A DNA stretch of 64,000 nucleotides from Candidatus Micrarchaeota archaeon CG1_02_47_40. Its GTDB lineage: Archaea; Micrarchaeota; Micrarchaeia; Anstonellales; CG1-02-47-40. The position numbers were made by a program, and so were the translations under genes. The notes beneath the pieces are model-generated. The model saw nothing but the letters and a program-made list of their open reading frames with translations, had not been told where the DNA came from and did not search any database. The stretch lies in contig MNVE01000009.1 of NCBI GenBank assembly GCA_001871475.1, positions 149,120-213,119 on the forward strand. Reading direction: 5' to 3'. Positions 1 through 7,923 of the stretch are shown piece after piece. How positions within the stretch are numbered: position 1 is the first letter of the stretch; every line of letters starts with the position of its first letter.

Positions 1-319
1 AAGATGCATCCTGCCCGAACAGCCCGGGTTTTTGCGGGAGAAGAAGGGAAAGCGAAACGATTGCGTAAACGTCAGCCCCCCCTACCTGCCCCATTTTGTA
101 AGCGAAGAAGCCTGCCAGCCCGGCAATGAGTGCGACTGCAAGCGAGTATGCGATTATTTCTATGGAAAAGGAAATGACGCACAAAAGAAATGAAACCGCA
201 AGAAATGCCTGCAGCAGCCTGTCGGGCACATTCCTCCTGTTGAAAATGTCAAAGTAGGAAAGCGCCGCGCAGCCGGCAATTGCAAATGCAGCGCGCAAAA
301 GCTCAAATTCCATCCTCAT
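1..319 (-). CDS. Prepilin/preflagellin peptidase (A24-like), partial
   Basis: My own translation of the reverse strand is open from an ATG at 319 (a second ATG lies at 313) to the window edge, so the C-terminus is missing. The visible ~105 residues are hydrophobic. They contain YFDIFNRRNVPD near residue 20 and GGADVYAIVSL near residue 85. These match the two aspartate regions of type IV prepilin peptidases, the second being the GxGD-type motif. Such membrane aspartic proteases cleave class III signal peptides of archaeal pilins and archaellins. It lies 11 bases downstream of pus10 on the same strand. The family call is fairly sure; the substrate is unknown. Confidence 0.7.
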   Translation of the reverse strand, partial: MRMEFELLRAAFAIAGCAALSYFDIFNRRNVPDRLLQAFLAVSFLLCVISFSIEIIAYSLAVALIAGLAGFFAYKMGQVGGADVYAIVSLSLLLPQKPGLFGQDAS

Positions 320-330
320 TCCCTTTGAAA

Positions 331-1515
331 TTACTTTTTACTTACTCTCCTTAAAAACTCGTCGTGTATTTTTACGACATCAAGCTTTTCAACTATCGCC
401 TTGCACCCTAAAATTCCGCTTATGCTTGGTTTTGTGCGCCCCGAATCCGAGCTGACAAGCTCTTTTATGTAAGTGCCTGCCTGCGCACGTATTCGAAGTG
501 TTAGCTTTTTCCCCTTCCCTTTTGCGCTTATAGAAATTATTTTCCTTTTCCTCTGCAAATCGGCGCGCCTGTGCAAAACCCTTGTCGGGGTTTGCTGCCA
601 TATTGTTTTTCCGGAAAGGGAAAGTATTTTTTTAAAGTCAGATTTTGCAATCTCCCTCTCAAGGGAGACTTCCGCCTCGTATTCCTTCTCAAAATGGGAG
701 CTGCACACCACTTTCACAAAATGCTGCGAAACCGTTGAAAGGGAAGGAACTCGGATGCGCACATCCCTATTTATCTCCTTTTGCAGTGCGTGCATATCTG
801 CTTTTCTTTTTCGGGGATTTTTCACCTCTATTGCGAACGGCCTGCCGCTCCCGCGCATTACCGCATCTATATCCTCCCTTCCTGAAGCGTGGAATGCGGT
901 TTCTTCCCCTTCAAACGCCCTGCGGATTGGCGCGCCTATGATTCCTTCTACTGACTCATACATTACTCCCTTTCCGTTGCATTTTTCGCATATGCAAATT
1001 TTTTCATCCCCTCTTCCGCCCAGCCTGCCGTTCCCTGCACATTTTTTGCAATGCCAGATGCTCTGCGAAATATCGCGGGCGTATTTTTTGTAATGGGAAA
1101 AAACAAATATGGGGGAGATTTGCGCGCTTACGGAGTTGCGCTCAAAATCAAGGAGAAAAAGGACATCGCTTGCGCGCGATGAATATTTTTTTGCTGTTTT
1201 TGAGAGAATGTATTCGCGCGCCGCCCCATTTATGGCGTTTTTTATGCTTCTTGAATTTTCAAGCCCGCGCTCCAGCCAAAGCGCCTCCTGTGCAACAAGA
1301 ATTTTTTTAGGAATGATACAGCCAATGGAAAAGGTGCTCCATTCATATCCCTCTGCCTTTCCTATTGCCATGCAAGAGAGAGTTTCCAGATTCCCAAAAA
1401 GCCCACTACAAAGGGAGCACTCTGCGTTGGCAGATTCGTTTTTAATTGTTTGTGCGCAAATGCTGCAAAGCCCCATCGAAGGTATATTTGAAGGGGAATG
1501 CTCAAAAGATGGCAT
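331..1515 (-). CDS. pus10: tRNA pseudouridine synthase Pus10
   Basis: This 394-residue protein should make pseudouridine 54 and/or 55 in the tRNA T-loop, the archaeal route that replaces TruB on tRNA. An N-terminal zinc-binding region has paired cysteines (CSIC near residue 17, CSLC near 33), with further CxxC pairs around residues 157-178. The catalytic segment GSGREDIDAVMRGSGRP carries the expected aspartate, followed by the family stretch IEVKNPRKRK. Length is normal for archaeal Pus10. The ATG at 1515 has no good Shine-Dalgarno, but a TATA-like box lies about 25 bases upstream, which fits a leaderless mRNA. An internal Met at codon 14 is a possible alternative start. Confidence 0.92.
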   Translation of the reverse strand: MPSFEHSPSNIPSMGLCSICAQTIKNESANAECSLCSGLFGNLETLSCMAIGKAEGYEWSTFSIGCIIPKKILVAQEALWLERGLENSRSIKNAINGAAREYILSKTAKKYSSRASDVLFLLDFERNSVSAQISPIFVFSHYKKYARDISQSIWHCKKCAGNGRLGGRGDEKICICEKCNGKGVMYESVEGIIGAPIRRAFEGEETAFHASGREDIDAVMRGSGRPFAIEVKNPRKRKADMHALQKEINRDVRIRVPSLSTVSQHFVKVVCSSHFEKEYEAEVSLEREIAKSDFKKILSLSGKTIWQQTPTRVLHRRADLQRKRKIISISAKGKGKKLTLRIRAQAGTYIKELVSSDSGRTKPSISGILGCKAIVEKLDVVKIHDEFLRRVSKK

Positions 1516-1536
1516 GGGAAAGGGTTAAAAAGATTA

Positions 1537-1546
1537 TTTTAAAAAG
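1537..1546 (-). promoter_or_regulatory. TATA box of pus10
   Basis: On the reverse strand this reads CTTTTTAAAA, centred about 26 bases before the pus10 ATG. That is the spacing expected if transcription starts at or next to the start codon. Confidence 0.5.
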
Positions 1547-1622
1547 AGTGTGGGGGTGCGGTGAATTGTTCGCAGGCGCAATGAGTTTGCGCTTTGGTAT
1601 TAAGTGGGGAAAAAAGGAAAGG

Positions 1623-1630
1623 TTTATAAA
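1623..1630 (+). promoter_or_regulatory. TATA box of the triple-repeat DNA-binding gene
   Basis: TTTATAAA lies 41 bases before the ATG at 1671. It predicts a transcript starting near 1650 with a short leader that carries the AGGTGAG ribosome-binding site at 1661. Confidence 0.6.
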
Positions 1631-1670
1631 TGTGTGTTGATATAAAAATACGTTGAAAAAAGGTGAGAAT

Positions 1671-2408
1671 ATGCCGCGTGGAAAAAGAATAATAATAGAA
1701 AAGAAGGTAAACGACTCCATACTGTACAAGGTAAAGAACATCAAAGTGCCTGAGATGGAGAACAAGAGGGAGAACGTTGAGAAGAACCTCTCAGAGAAAA
1801 TAGACAAGAGCGTCGGGGAAGCAAACCGCCTGTACAAGCAGGGTGTGCTTGACAAGGATAAGCTCCACAGCATGGGCCTTTTGAACCTTGAAGAAGCGTA
1901 TGACGAGCTGAAAAGCAAGGGAGTGAAAATCTCTTTCCGCGCGTTTGGCGGGAGGGTTGAGAGAAGGTCTGTAAAATCAGTAAAGATAGGGAAGAAGAGA
2001 CTCATACCCGCACATGTCATACATGACTGGGCGAACACCGCACAGAATTTCTATTCGGTAAAGCAAGCATTCACCGAGCTTGCAAAAAGCGAGGATGTGA
2101 ATTTCCGCGCATTCATAGGGAGGATTGAAAAGGGCTCAATTCCCTCCATAAAGATAGGCACAGCACGGTGGGTGCCAAGGGATGCTATTGAGGGGCGCAC
2201 GCACATAAACAAGAATTATTTTGAGGTAGGCGCCGCAGTGCGCGAGCTCCAGAGCAAGGGGATTGGCATAAAGAGGAACGCGTTTGAAAGAAGGCTTGAC
2301 AGGAACAGGATTCCGCACGACAAAATCGGCGGGAGGCGCGTTATCGCAAAGGAAGTGCTCTCCGAGCTTATTGAAAAGGAGCTGGCATTGAGGAGCAAGG
2401 GGCTTTAA
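1671..2408 (+). CDS. Protein with three tandem excisionase/MerR-like DNA-binding repeats
   Basis: I start this 245-residue protein at MPRGKR because AGGTGAG sits just before that ATG; the ORF-track TTG start is six codons earlier. After a basic, charged N-terminus come three related units of roughly 50-60 residues. Each has a helical part followed by a wing-like basic segment: GRVERRSVKSVKIGKKRLIP, GRIEKGSIPSIKIGTARWVP and RRLDRNRIPHDKIGGRRVIA. The pattern of a turn, 'kIG..R.iP' and a helix resembles the wing of excisionase/MerR-type winged helices. A sequence-specific or architectural DNA-binding role is inferred. No enzymatic domain is seen, and I do not recognise a named family. Confidence 0.75.
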   Translation: MPRGKRIIIEKKVNDSILYKVKNIKVPEMENKRENVEKNLSEKIDKSVGEANRLYKQGVLDKDKLHSMGLLNLEEAYDELKSKGVKISFRAFGGRVERRSVKSVKIGKKRLIPAHVIHDWANTAQNFYSVKQAFTELAKSEDVNFRAFIGRIEKGSIPSIKIGTARWVPRDAIEGRTHINKNYFEVGAAVRELQSKGIGIKRNAFERRLDRNRIPHDKIGGRRVIAKEVLSELIEKELALRSKGL

Positions 2409-2495
2409 AGTCCCTTTCTTTTTTTCTTATTTTTTCTTTTTTTTAGGTTTTTTCTTTTAGGTAGTTTTATAACCTGCCATAGCCAAAACTAAACT

Positions 2496-2705
2496 ATGGA
2501 AAGGAAACTAAACGGCGTTTTTGACATCGCGGTCAATGAGGAAGAAGTTAATGGGAAGAGGGTTTTCGTTTCGCACTGCCTGAATTTGGGGATTGCAAGC
2601 CAAGGATGCAGCTGTTAGGAAGCCATAGAAAACATAAAGGATGCCATTAAGTTATACCTTGAAGAATGTCCCGAAAATCATGTCAAACCGCCAGCCATAT
2701 TTTGA
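2496..2705 (+). pseudogene. HicB-like antitoxin gene with in-frame stop
   Basis: The reading frame from ATG 2496 gives a HicB-type partial RNase H fold: FVSHCLNLGIASQG, then EAIENIKDAIKLYLEECPE. A TAG codon at 2616-2618 interrupts it exactly between these halves, after SQGCSC, where homologs usually carry a residue such as Glu. The frame otherwise continues to TGA at 2703. A TATA-like TTTTATAA at 2465 precedes it at leaderless spacing, so the control region survives. No hicA toxin is next to it. The 3' end overlaps the srp54 3' end by 28 bases on the opposite strand. It is most likely a nonsense-mutated remnant; a single-base sequencing error is the alternative. Confidence 0.7.
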
Positions 2706-4012
2706 GGTAAGCCCCCTCCCTTTACCATCCTTTCTATTTTTCTCCTTAATCCGCGGTTTTTCTTAAAACCTGTGAATAATTTTTCAACCTGCTCAAACTG
2801 TTTTAAAAAGTCGCGCACATCAAGCTCGCTTACCCCCGCGCCCTTTGCTATCCTTGCAATCCTTCCCTTTCCCTTGTGGAATAGGGAAGCGTCCTCCCTC
2901 TCCTCCTTTGTCATTGAATTCACCATTGACTCGTATTTTTTCAGCTTCTCCTCGGACTGCTCAAGCATTTGCCTTGGCACGTCAGGCGCGCCAAGCATTG
3001 AAAAAACGTTTTGGAGCGGCCCGAGCTTTTTTGCGGCGCGCAGCTGCTCAAAAAAAGTTTTTATGGTGAATTTTTCCGTAAGTGTGTCCGGGGAGAGCTG
3101 CTCCTCCTCTGCAACCGTTTTCACTTTCTCAAGAAGGGATTCCAAATCCGCAAAGCCAAGCAGTCTTCCAACGAATTTCTTTGAATCGTAGAGCTCAAGG
3201 TCTTCTATTTTCTCCCCCATGCCGCTGAACGCCACCTTTGCGCCTGTCTGCGCTACTGCTGAAAGCGCGCCTCCCCCCTTGCCGCTCCCGTCCAGGCGGG
3301 AGATTATCACCCCGCTTAAGCCCACCGCCTCGTGAAACTGCTGTGCCTGCCTTCCTGCCAACTGCCCTATGTCTGCGGAAATCACCAGGAATTTTTCATC
3401 GGGCTGGAGAACTGCGGTTATCTGCTTGAGTTGCTCCACAAGCCCTTCATCAAAGGCGCTCCTTCCTGCCGAATCTATTATAAGCACGTCCTCTTTTGCG
3501 ATTTTGAGCGCTTCCTTCACTATTTTTGCAGGGTCGGTCTCCCCTTTTTTCCCGTAGAAGGGAACATGGGCTTTTTCTGAAAGCTGCTGCAATTGCTCGT
3601 ACGCAGCAGGGCGGTCGGTGTCAGCGCATATTAGCGCGCAGGAAAGCCCTCTTGCCTTGAAGTAGTGCGCGAGCTTTGCACAGGTAGTTGTTTTTCCACT
3701 GCCATACAATCCCAATAACATTATTTTCTGCTTTTGCAATTTCGGGGCGTAATTCTCCCCGAGTATGGAAGTCAGCTCGTCGTAAACTACCTTCACCACG
3801 TGCTCCTTGTGCGAAACCCCTTTTAGCTTTGAGGTGTCAAGCGCTGCGGCTTCTATCTTTTTTGAAAGCTCAAAAACTAGCCTGACATTCACGTCGTTGG
3901 AGATGAGAACGCGTTGGAGCTCTTTTACCATCTCCTTTACGGTCTTCTCATCCACTATTGCCGCGCCTGTTATTTTTGCAAGCGCCCTGCGCAAGCCTCT
4001 GCCTAAGTCCAT
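2678..4012 (-). CDS. srp54: Signal recognition particle GTPase SRP54
   Basis: This 444-residue protein binds the signal sequence and SRP RNA and delivers ribosomes to FtsY, which is also in this window at 29683. The N domain covers about residues 1-90. The G domain carries the P-loop GLYGSGKTTT near residue 105, DTDRPAAYEQL and the G4-like SRLDGSGKGGG. The C-terminal M domain (from about residue 295) is rich in Met and basic residues and ends with RKIERMVKGGG. Length is normal for archaea. The gene is divergent from the tRNA-Ile downstream of 4084, with TATA-like TTTAAA elements between them. Confidence 0.95.
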   Translation of the reverse strand: MDLGRGLRRALAKITGAAIVDEKTVKEMVKELQRVLISNDVNVRLVFELSKKIEAAALDTSKLKGVSHKEHVVKVVYDELTSILGENYAPKLQKQKIMLLGLYGSGKTTTCAKLAHYFKARGLSCALICADTDRPAAYEQLQQLSEKAHVPFYGKKGETDPAKIVKEALKIAKEDVLIIDSAGRSAFDEGLVEQLKQITAVLQPDEKFLVISADIGQLAGRQAQQFHEAVGLSGVIISRLDGSGKGGGALSAVAQTGAKVAFSGMGEKIEDLELYDSKKFVGRLLGFADLESLLEKVKTVAEEEQLSPDTLTEKFTIKTFFEQLRAAKKLGPLQNVFSMLGAPDVPRQMLEQSEEKLKKYESMVNSMTKEEREDASLFHKGKGRIARIAKGAGVSELDVRDFLKQFEQVEKLFTGFKKNRGLRRKIERMVKGGGLPQNMAGGLT

Positions 4013-4083
4013 AAGGGGTAGTTTGGAGATGGAAACTTTAAAATATGTTTAAATAATGTTTGAGGCTAAATTCCCATTAAGAA

Positions 4084-4227
4084 GGGCCAGTAGCTCAGCC
4101 TGGTTAGAGCGGCAGTCTTATATGACACGTTCTAGTACATTCAGAAAGTGTTTAGGCAAGCTGTAGGTCGAGAGTTCGAACCCATATAGGGACTGCACGT
4201 CCCGGGGGATATATCTCTCCTGGCCCA
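4084..4227 (+). tRNA. tRNA-Ile(UAU) with two introns
   Basis: Acceptor arms GGGCCAG and CTGGCCC, D-stem GCTC/GAGC, anticodon stem GCAGT/GCTGT, variable loop AGGTC and T-stem GAGAG/CTCTC with loop TTCGAA assemble only if two segments are removed. Intron 1 (4123-4158, 36 nt) lies between positions 37 and 38. Its ends form a canonical bulge-helix-bulge: a 4-bp helix CTTA/TAGG flanked by 3-nt bulges TAT and CAA. Intron 2 (about 4181-4213 or 4182-4214, 33 nt) sits in the T-loop near position 59/60. It contains a GGGAC/GTCCC hairpin, but its bulge motif is not canonical, so the exact cut is uncertain. The mature RNA is 75 nt with anticodon UAU. TTTAAATA at 4048 is the likely promoter. Confidence 0.85.
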
Positions 4228-4329
4228 CTTTTTATTTTTGAGAAGAACTCTCGTTTTTCTTTTTTGGGGTAAACCCTAGCCCTTTTTTCTTTTTGCCAAA
4301 GAAAAAAGGGGTTGGGCTCTCCTGGCCCA
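4215..4329. repeat. 13-bp direct repeat of the tRNA-Ile 3' end
   Basis: CTCTCCTGGCCCA, the last 13 bases of the tRNA-Ile gene (4215-4227), recurs exactly at 4317-4329. A duplicated tRNA 3' end is what an integration event or its excision leaves behind. Only 102 bp separate the copies and no integrase lies here, so at most this is a relic. Confidence 0.5.
4280..4310. repeat. Hairpin repeat, copy A (CCCTTTTTTCTTT family)
   Basis: CCCTTTTTTCTTT and AAAGAAAAAAGGG form a perfect inverted repeat around a 5-nt loop. Closely related hairpins occur at 15808 and inside the tRNA-Arg intron at 56055, so this is a small dispersed family. Here it lies in the 175-bp gap between tRNA-Ile and rnp4, which holds no gene. 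Confidence 0.6.
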
Positions 4330-4402
4330 TTTCTTCTTCTCTTGTTGTTTTTCTTTTTGCGACACGTTAGGGTTTATAACCCTTCTTTTTGTAGATGGCA
4401 CT

Positions 4403-4732
4403 ATGCAAAAGCGCAGGGATTCGAAAATAACAATTGTAGTGCGCGAGAGGGTGGAAATACTCCTGTCTGAAGCGCACAAAATAGCTAAAAGCAACCTTGT
4501 CAGGGCAAAAAGATACATTAAGCTTGCAAGAAGGCTTGCCGAAAAATACCGCGTGCGCTTCACAAGGGTGCAGAAGATGCATTTTTGCAAGAAGTGCAAT
4601 ACTCCTTTCGTGCCAGGGCACAACGTGAAAATAGGGTTTGACCTAAGGGCGCACCAGATAATTTACGAGTGCAAAAACTGCCGGGCAGTAATAAAATTCC
4701 CCTATAAAAAGCGCAAGTTGCATAAACAATAG
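4403..4732 (+). CDS. rnp4: RNase P protein component 4 (Rpp21/Rpr2)
   Basis: This 109-residue protein is a subunit of archaeal RNase P, which trims the 5' leader of pre-tRNAs. The N-terminal half is helical and basic (AHKIAKSNLVRAKRYIKLAR). The C-terminal half is a zinc ribbon with CKKC near residue 56 and CKNC near residue 91, as in Rpp21. The length fits the family. Its 3' end overlaps the convergent membrane-protein gene by 31 bases. It follows tRNA-Ile, which would be one of its substrates, though adjacency alone proves nothing. Confidence 0.88.
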   Translation: MQKRRDSKITIVVRERVEILLSEAHKIAKSNLVRAKRYIKLARRLAEKYRVRFTRVQKMHFCKKCNTPFVPGHNVKIGFDLRAHQIIYECKNCRAVIKFPYKKRKLHKQ

Positions 4733-5400
4733 CTTTTGTCTATTGCAAGCGCGGTTAAGTCCAATTTTGCCGAGAGCTTCTCAAGAAGGGTATTTGCCAC
4801 TACATATGAAACTGCTATTCCTCCTGCAAACAGCCCCCTCTCAAATGCCACTATGGGTATGAGTGTCAGCCAAAGCGCCGGCGTTGAGGGAAGAAGGTAG
4901 AGGAATGCTACCGAACCTGCTGCGTGGGCAGAGAAGGTGGAGCCGAGGCTTCTTGCGATGAGCCTGCCAGGAAATAGAACGAGCATAAGGGCAGGAATTA
5001 GCCAATAGAGGGAGTAATACCAAACCTGCCCGCCGATTGGATGAAGAATGAAAAGCGCCATGCATAAAATCGGGATTGCTGAAAGTGCGAGCGCGCTTTT
5101 GCCTATTGCCTTGCCGCCGTTTCTTGCAAAATACGCCGCAGCTAAAATCATCGGCAAGAAGCGCAGTGCGTTGAAAAGGGAGAATTCATTTCCCGCAAGG
5201 AGAAAGCCGGCTAATTGTGCAATCAGAACTGAAGCCGCGCCTCCAGCAATTCCGAGAAAGCCGCCTGCCATTGGCCCAAAAAACTGAAAGAAGGTGAATG
5301 ACTGGTTTTGCGCCCCTAAAAGAGGGGAGAAATTAACCTGCGAGGCAATAAGCGCCGCAAGAGAAAAAACAAGTATGAAAACTGTCTCTTTCATATTCAT
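4702..5400 (-). CDS. Multi-pass membrane protein, ECF S-component-like
   Basis: This 232-residue protein has about six hydrophobic segments. It begins with a short MNMKET cytosolic end and a first helix VFILVFSLAALIASQVNF. The glycine-rich stretch FGPMAGGFLGIAGGAASVL resembles the loops of substrate-binding S components of energy-coupling-factor transporters, but I see no substrate signature. No ECF ATPase or T component is in the window. It is convergent with rnp4 and divergent from the HAD fusion gene. Treat the transporter suggestion as weak; the membrane location is clear. Confidence 0.6.
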   Translation of the reverse strand: MNMKETVFILVFSLAALIASQVNFSPLLGAQNQSFTFFQFFGPMAGGFLGIAGGAASVLIAQLAGFLLAGNEFSLFNALRFLPMILAAAYFARNGGKAIGKSALALSAIPILCMALFILHPIGGQVWYYSLYWLIPALMLVLFPGRLIARSLGSTFSAHAAGSVAFLYLLPSTPALWLTLIPIVAFERGLFAGGIAVSYVVANTLLEKLSAKLDLTALAIDKSYCLCNLRFL

Positions 5401-5487
5401 GGCTGCACCCCCAAGTCAAAACTGATTAAGAATTGGGTGGAAGGTGCTTTTTAACTTTTTGCAGCCAAATTGTGCCGCTGATTTTTT

Positions 5488-7833
5488 ATGGTGGGAGAAG
5501 TTTTTGCACGGCAAGGAAGCCAAAGCCAAAAGAGCATCGTTAATGGAAAAACCTCCTCATCTTCGCAAACTGCAAAAAATGGGGAGCTTGACATTCGCAT
5601 AGCTGTTGCTGAAAGAAGGATGGAGAATCTGGAAGGAAAAATGATTGAAACAAGAACTGGCAGCGTCAGCAGAGGCGACAATATAATTCAGGCTTTGCAG
5701 AAAATATTCGGCAAGGAAAACGTAATTCTTAGTAAAGCGAAAGATGGGCAGATTTGGATAGTCGGAATTATTGGAAGCGACGGTGCCTTGGTTGATGACC
5801 TGCAGATTTACGTAAATGGATGTTTTGCATGCGAAATACGGGATGGAAAAATAGAATGGAAGACCGCGGAAACGACGATACTCGGGGATTACGCAATTCT
5901 TGATGGCGGAAAACCTATTGAGATAACGATAATGAAAGAAATTCGGGAAAGTGTTCAGCATGATATTAGTATTTCGGACATTAAGATGGTTATGGGGAAA
6001 AATTCAGTTCCTATAAAACTTGAGAAAGTTGAGGTGAAAGCCACTATTGAGCCAGGAGGCATAATATCCTGCCCCTTAGAAAGATTCAAAGGGAGCAAAA
6101 TGCCAAAAGAAAACGGAATTTACCTTGCGATGCTGGATGCGCTGAAAATCAGCTATTCGGTCCCGCCGGATACGCCCTTGGCTTTTGTTCATCACGAATA
6201 CACTGCCCAGCCCATCCTTCTTGAGCGCCTTCCAATACAGGAGATAATGTTGCAACGATGGGGGGCGCAAAGGCATGACGTTTTGCACTCGCCAATGATA
6301 AGCGACGGTATAACTGAATTTGGAAAAATGAGAAGGATGAGGAGTATTTTTGGCGAAGAGGCGGATAGTGCATTTCACGCCCGCCAAAATAATGTGAAAC
6401 CTTTTTTTGATGCGATTATTGAAGAAAACACACCCCTTGCGATTTCCGAAAAGCCATTCATTATGGCTGAAAAGCCGTTTGCATATGAAGAGAAGGAAAA
6501 GGAAGGGCGGAAAGAGAAAAGAAACGAAACAATAAAAGAGATTTGCGAAACGCCCTCTGAAAAAACAAAAGGGGAGGCAAAAGAAAAAAGAGAAATAGAG
6601 GGATGGGCTAAGGAAAAGAGTGAAATCTTCATGTGGGAAAAAGCAAGGGCGCCTGAAACTGCAGAGAAGCAGGCAAAAAACCCAAGAAAAAATGAGTATG
6701 AAATAAAAACTGCTTTCTTAAGCGGAAAAAACGCCGCCTGCGCAATTGGAGAAACATTCGGTGAAAAAAAAGAAGAGAGTAGAACTTCCGGGCGCAGGAA
6801 AGGCGATGAAGTGAAAAATTATTTTGGAAAGAAAGGGGGGGAAGATGAAAAAGGCGGGAGTTCTGGCGGGAAAATGAAAGTGGATGAAAGGAAAAAAGGC
6901 AGAGATTACGGCGAGGAAAAAGATGCCGGCAAAAGGATGAAGCCGAAAAACGGGATGATAGAGAGAAACGCCGCTAAAGAAAGGAAAAAGGAAAATGAAA
7001 AGAAGGAACGCAAAGAGAATGGAAAGAAAGTGCGGAAAGATAAAGAAAATGAGGGGAAAGCCGCTAAAGAACGGCGGAAAAAAGCCGAAAAGAAAAACAG
7101 TAGGGAAAAAGAAGAAAAGAAAGACAGAAAATCCGCAAATGCAGCATCCCAAAAAAACAAATTCAAGGCGATTCTCCTCGACATGGACGGAGTGGTCGCC
7201 CTAAGCGAGAATTTTCACCGCAAAACATTCAACGACGTGCTGAAGTCGCTTGGCATATTCGTGAATAAGAAGGAGTGGATGAAAAAATACGCGGGAATCG
7301 GCTCTCCTAAAATAATGAAGCGTTTGTTCAGACAGCATGGAATAGATGAGGATGCGGCTGAATGGGTGAAGAAAAGGGCGGAGCATTTCAAGAAGGCTCT
7401 GCAAAGGGAAAAGATGCCCTCCGTACCGGGAGTGAAAAAATTCCTAAAATGGGCAAAGCAAAACAGAGTAAAGGTGATGGTAGTGAGTGGCGGGCACTCA
7501 AAAAGCGTCTCAAACATGCTAAAAAATATGGGAATTTCCGGGTTGAAAGTTGTTGGGAGGGATAATGTGAAAAAGCCAAAACCCTCCCCTGATGAATATC
7601 TTCTGGCTGCCAAAAAATTGGGAGTTTCCCCTTCTGAATGCCTTGTGTTTGAGGATTCGCCAACCGGTGTTAGGTCAGCGCGGGGAGCGGGAATGAAATG
7701 CGTCGCGCTTCTTACGACCAACAGAAAAAAAAGGCTTCAAAAGGCTGGTTTTTTCATACGCGATTTCCGTGATGGAAGGCTTGTAAAAATAATTTCACTT
7801 CTTTTTGGAAAGAATTATCAGCCGTATTCCTGA
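5488..7833 (+). CDS. HAD phosphatase fused to long charged linker and unknown N-domain
   Basis: Of 781 residues, the last ~220 (from about 558) are a HAD-superfamily hydrolase of the beta-phosphoglucomutase/phosphatase type. The nucleophile motif is LDMDGVV, motif II is VVSGG, a lysine lies in VKKPKPSPDEY and the acidic motif is VFEDSPTGV. Residues 1 to about 300 look folded and mixed alpha/beta but match nothing I know. Residues about 310-555 are almost entirely Lys, Glu, Arg and Gly and should be disordered or helical. HAD enzymes of this type normally stand alone at ~220 residues. A Met at codon 48 is an alternative start. Substrate unknown. Confidence 0.75.
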   Translation: MVGEVFARQGSQSQKSIVNGKTSSSSQTAKNGELDIRIAVAERRMENLEGKMIETRTGSVSRGDNIIQALQKIFGKENVILSKAKDGQIWIVGIIGSDGALVDDLQIYVNGCFACEIRDGKIEWKTAETTILGDYAILDGGKPIEITIMKEIRESVQHDISISDIKMVMGKNSVPIKLEKVEVKATIEPGGIISCPLERFKGSKMPKENGIYLAMLDALKISYSVPPDTPLAFVHHEYTAQPILLERLPIQEIMLQRWGAQRHDVLHSPMISDGITEFGKMRRMRSIFGEEADSAFHARQNNVKPFFDAIIEENTPLAISEKPFIMAEKPFAYEEKEKEGRKEKRNETIKEICETPSEKTKGEAKEKREIEGWAKEKSEIFMWEKARAPETAEKQAKNPRKNEYEIKTAFLSGKNAACAIGETFGEKKEESRTSGRRKGDEVKNYFGKKGGEDEKGGSSGGKMKVDERKKGRDYGEEKDAGKRMKPKNGMIERNAAKERKKENEKKERKENGKKVRKDKENEGKAAKERRKKAEKKNSREKEEKKDRKSANAASQKNKFKAILLDMDGVVALSENFHRKTFNDVLKSLGIFVNKKEWMKKYAGIGSPKIMKRLFRQHGIDEDAAEWVKKRAEHFKKALQREKMPSVPGVKKFLKWAKQNRVKVMVVSGGHSKSVSNMLKNMGISGLKVVGRDNVKKPKPSPDEYLLAAKKLGVSPSECLVFEDSPTGVRSARGAGMKCVALLTTNRKKRLQKAGFFIRDFRDGRLVKIISLLFGKNYQPYS

Positions 7834-7858
7834 AATACAAAAAAAGCAGTGCAAAACC

Positions 7859-7866
7859 TATATAAA
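7859..7866 (+). promoter_or_regulatory. TATA box of nrdJ
   Basis: TATATAAA begins the control region of the ribonucleotide reductase gene, about 115 bases before the chosen ATG. Transcription would start near 7890, immediately before or within the first palindrome, leaving a ~90-nt leader. Confidence 0.6.
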
Positions 7867-7891
7867 GCCTATTCTTGAATATACTCTGCAA

Positions 7892-7907
7892 ACACAATAT
7901 ATTGTGT
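7892..7907. promoter_or_regulatory. NrdR-box-like palindrome 1
   Basis: ACACAATATATTGTGT is a perfect 16-bp palindrome. It fits the NrdR repressor box consensus known from bacteria (ACAC-W-ATATAT-W-GTGT type). It lies just downstream of the nrdJ TATA box, where a bound repressor would block initiation or clearance. Confidence 0.65.
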
Positions 7908-7923
7908 CTTTGAGTCCTCAAAT

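Noticed and set aside
2616-2618. TAG in hicB as programmed recoding (pyrrolysine)
   Set aside because: No downstream recoding structure or pyrrolysine genes are visible here; a nonsense mutation or sequencing error is simpler.
6718-7184. Antisense Phe-rich ORFs within the HAD-fusion linker
   Set aside because: Mirror of Lys/Glu codons; not a membrane protein gene.
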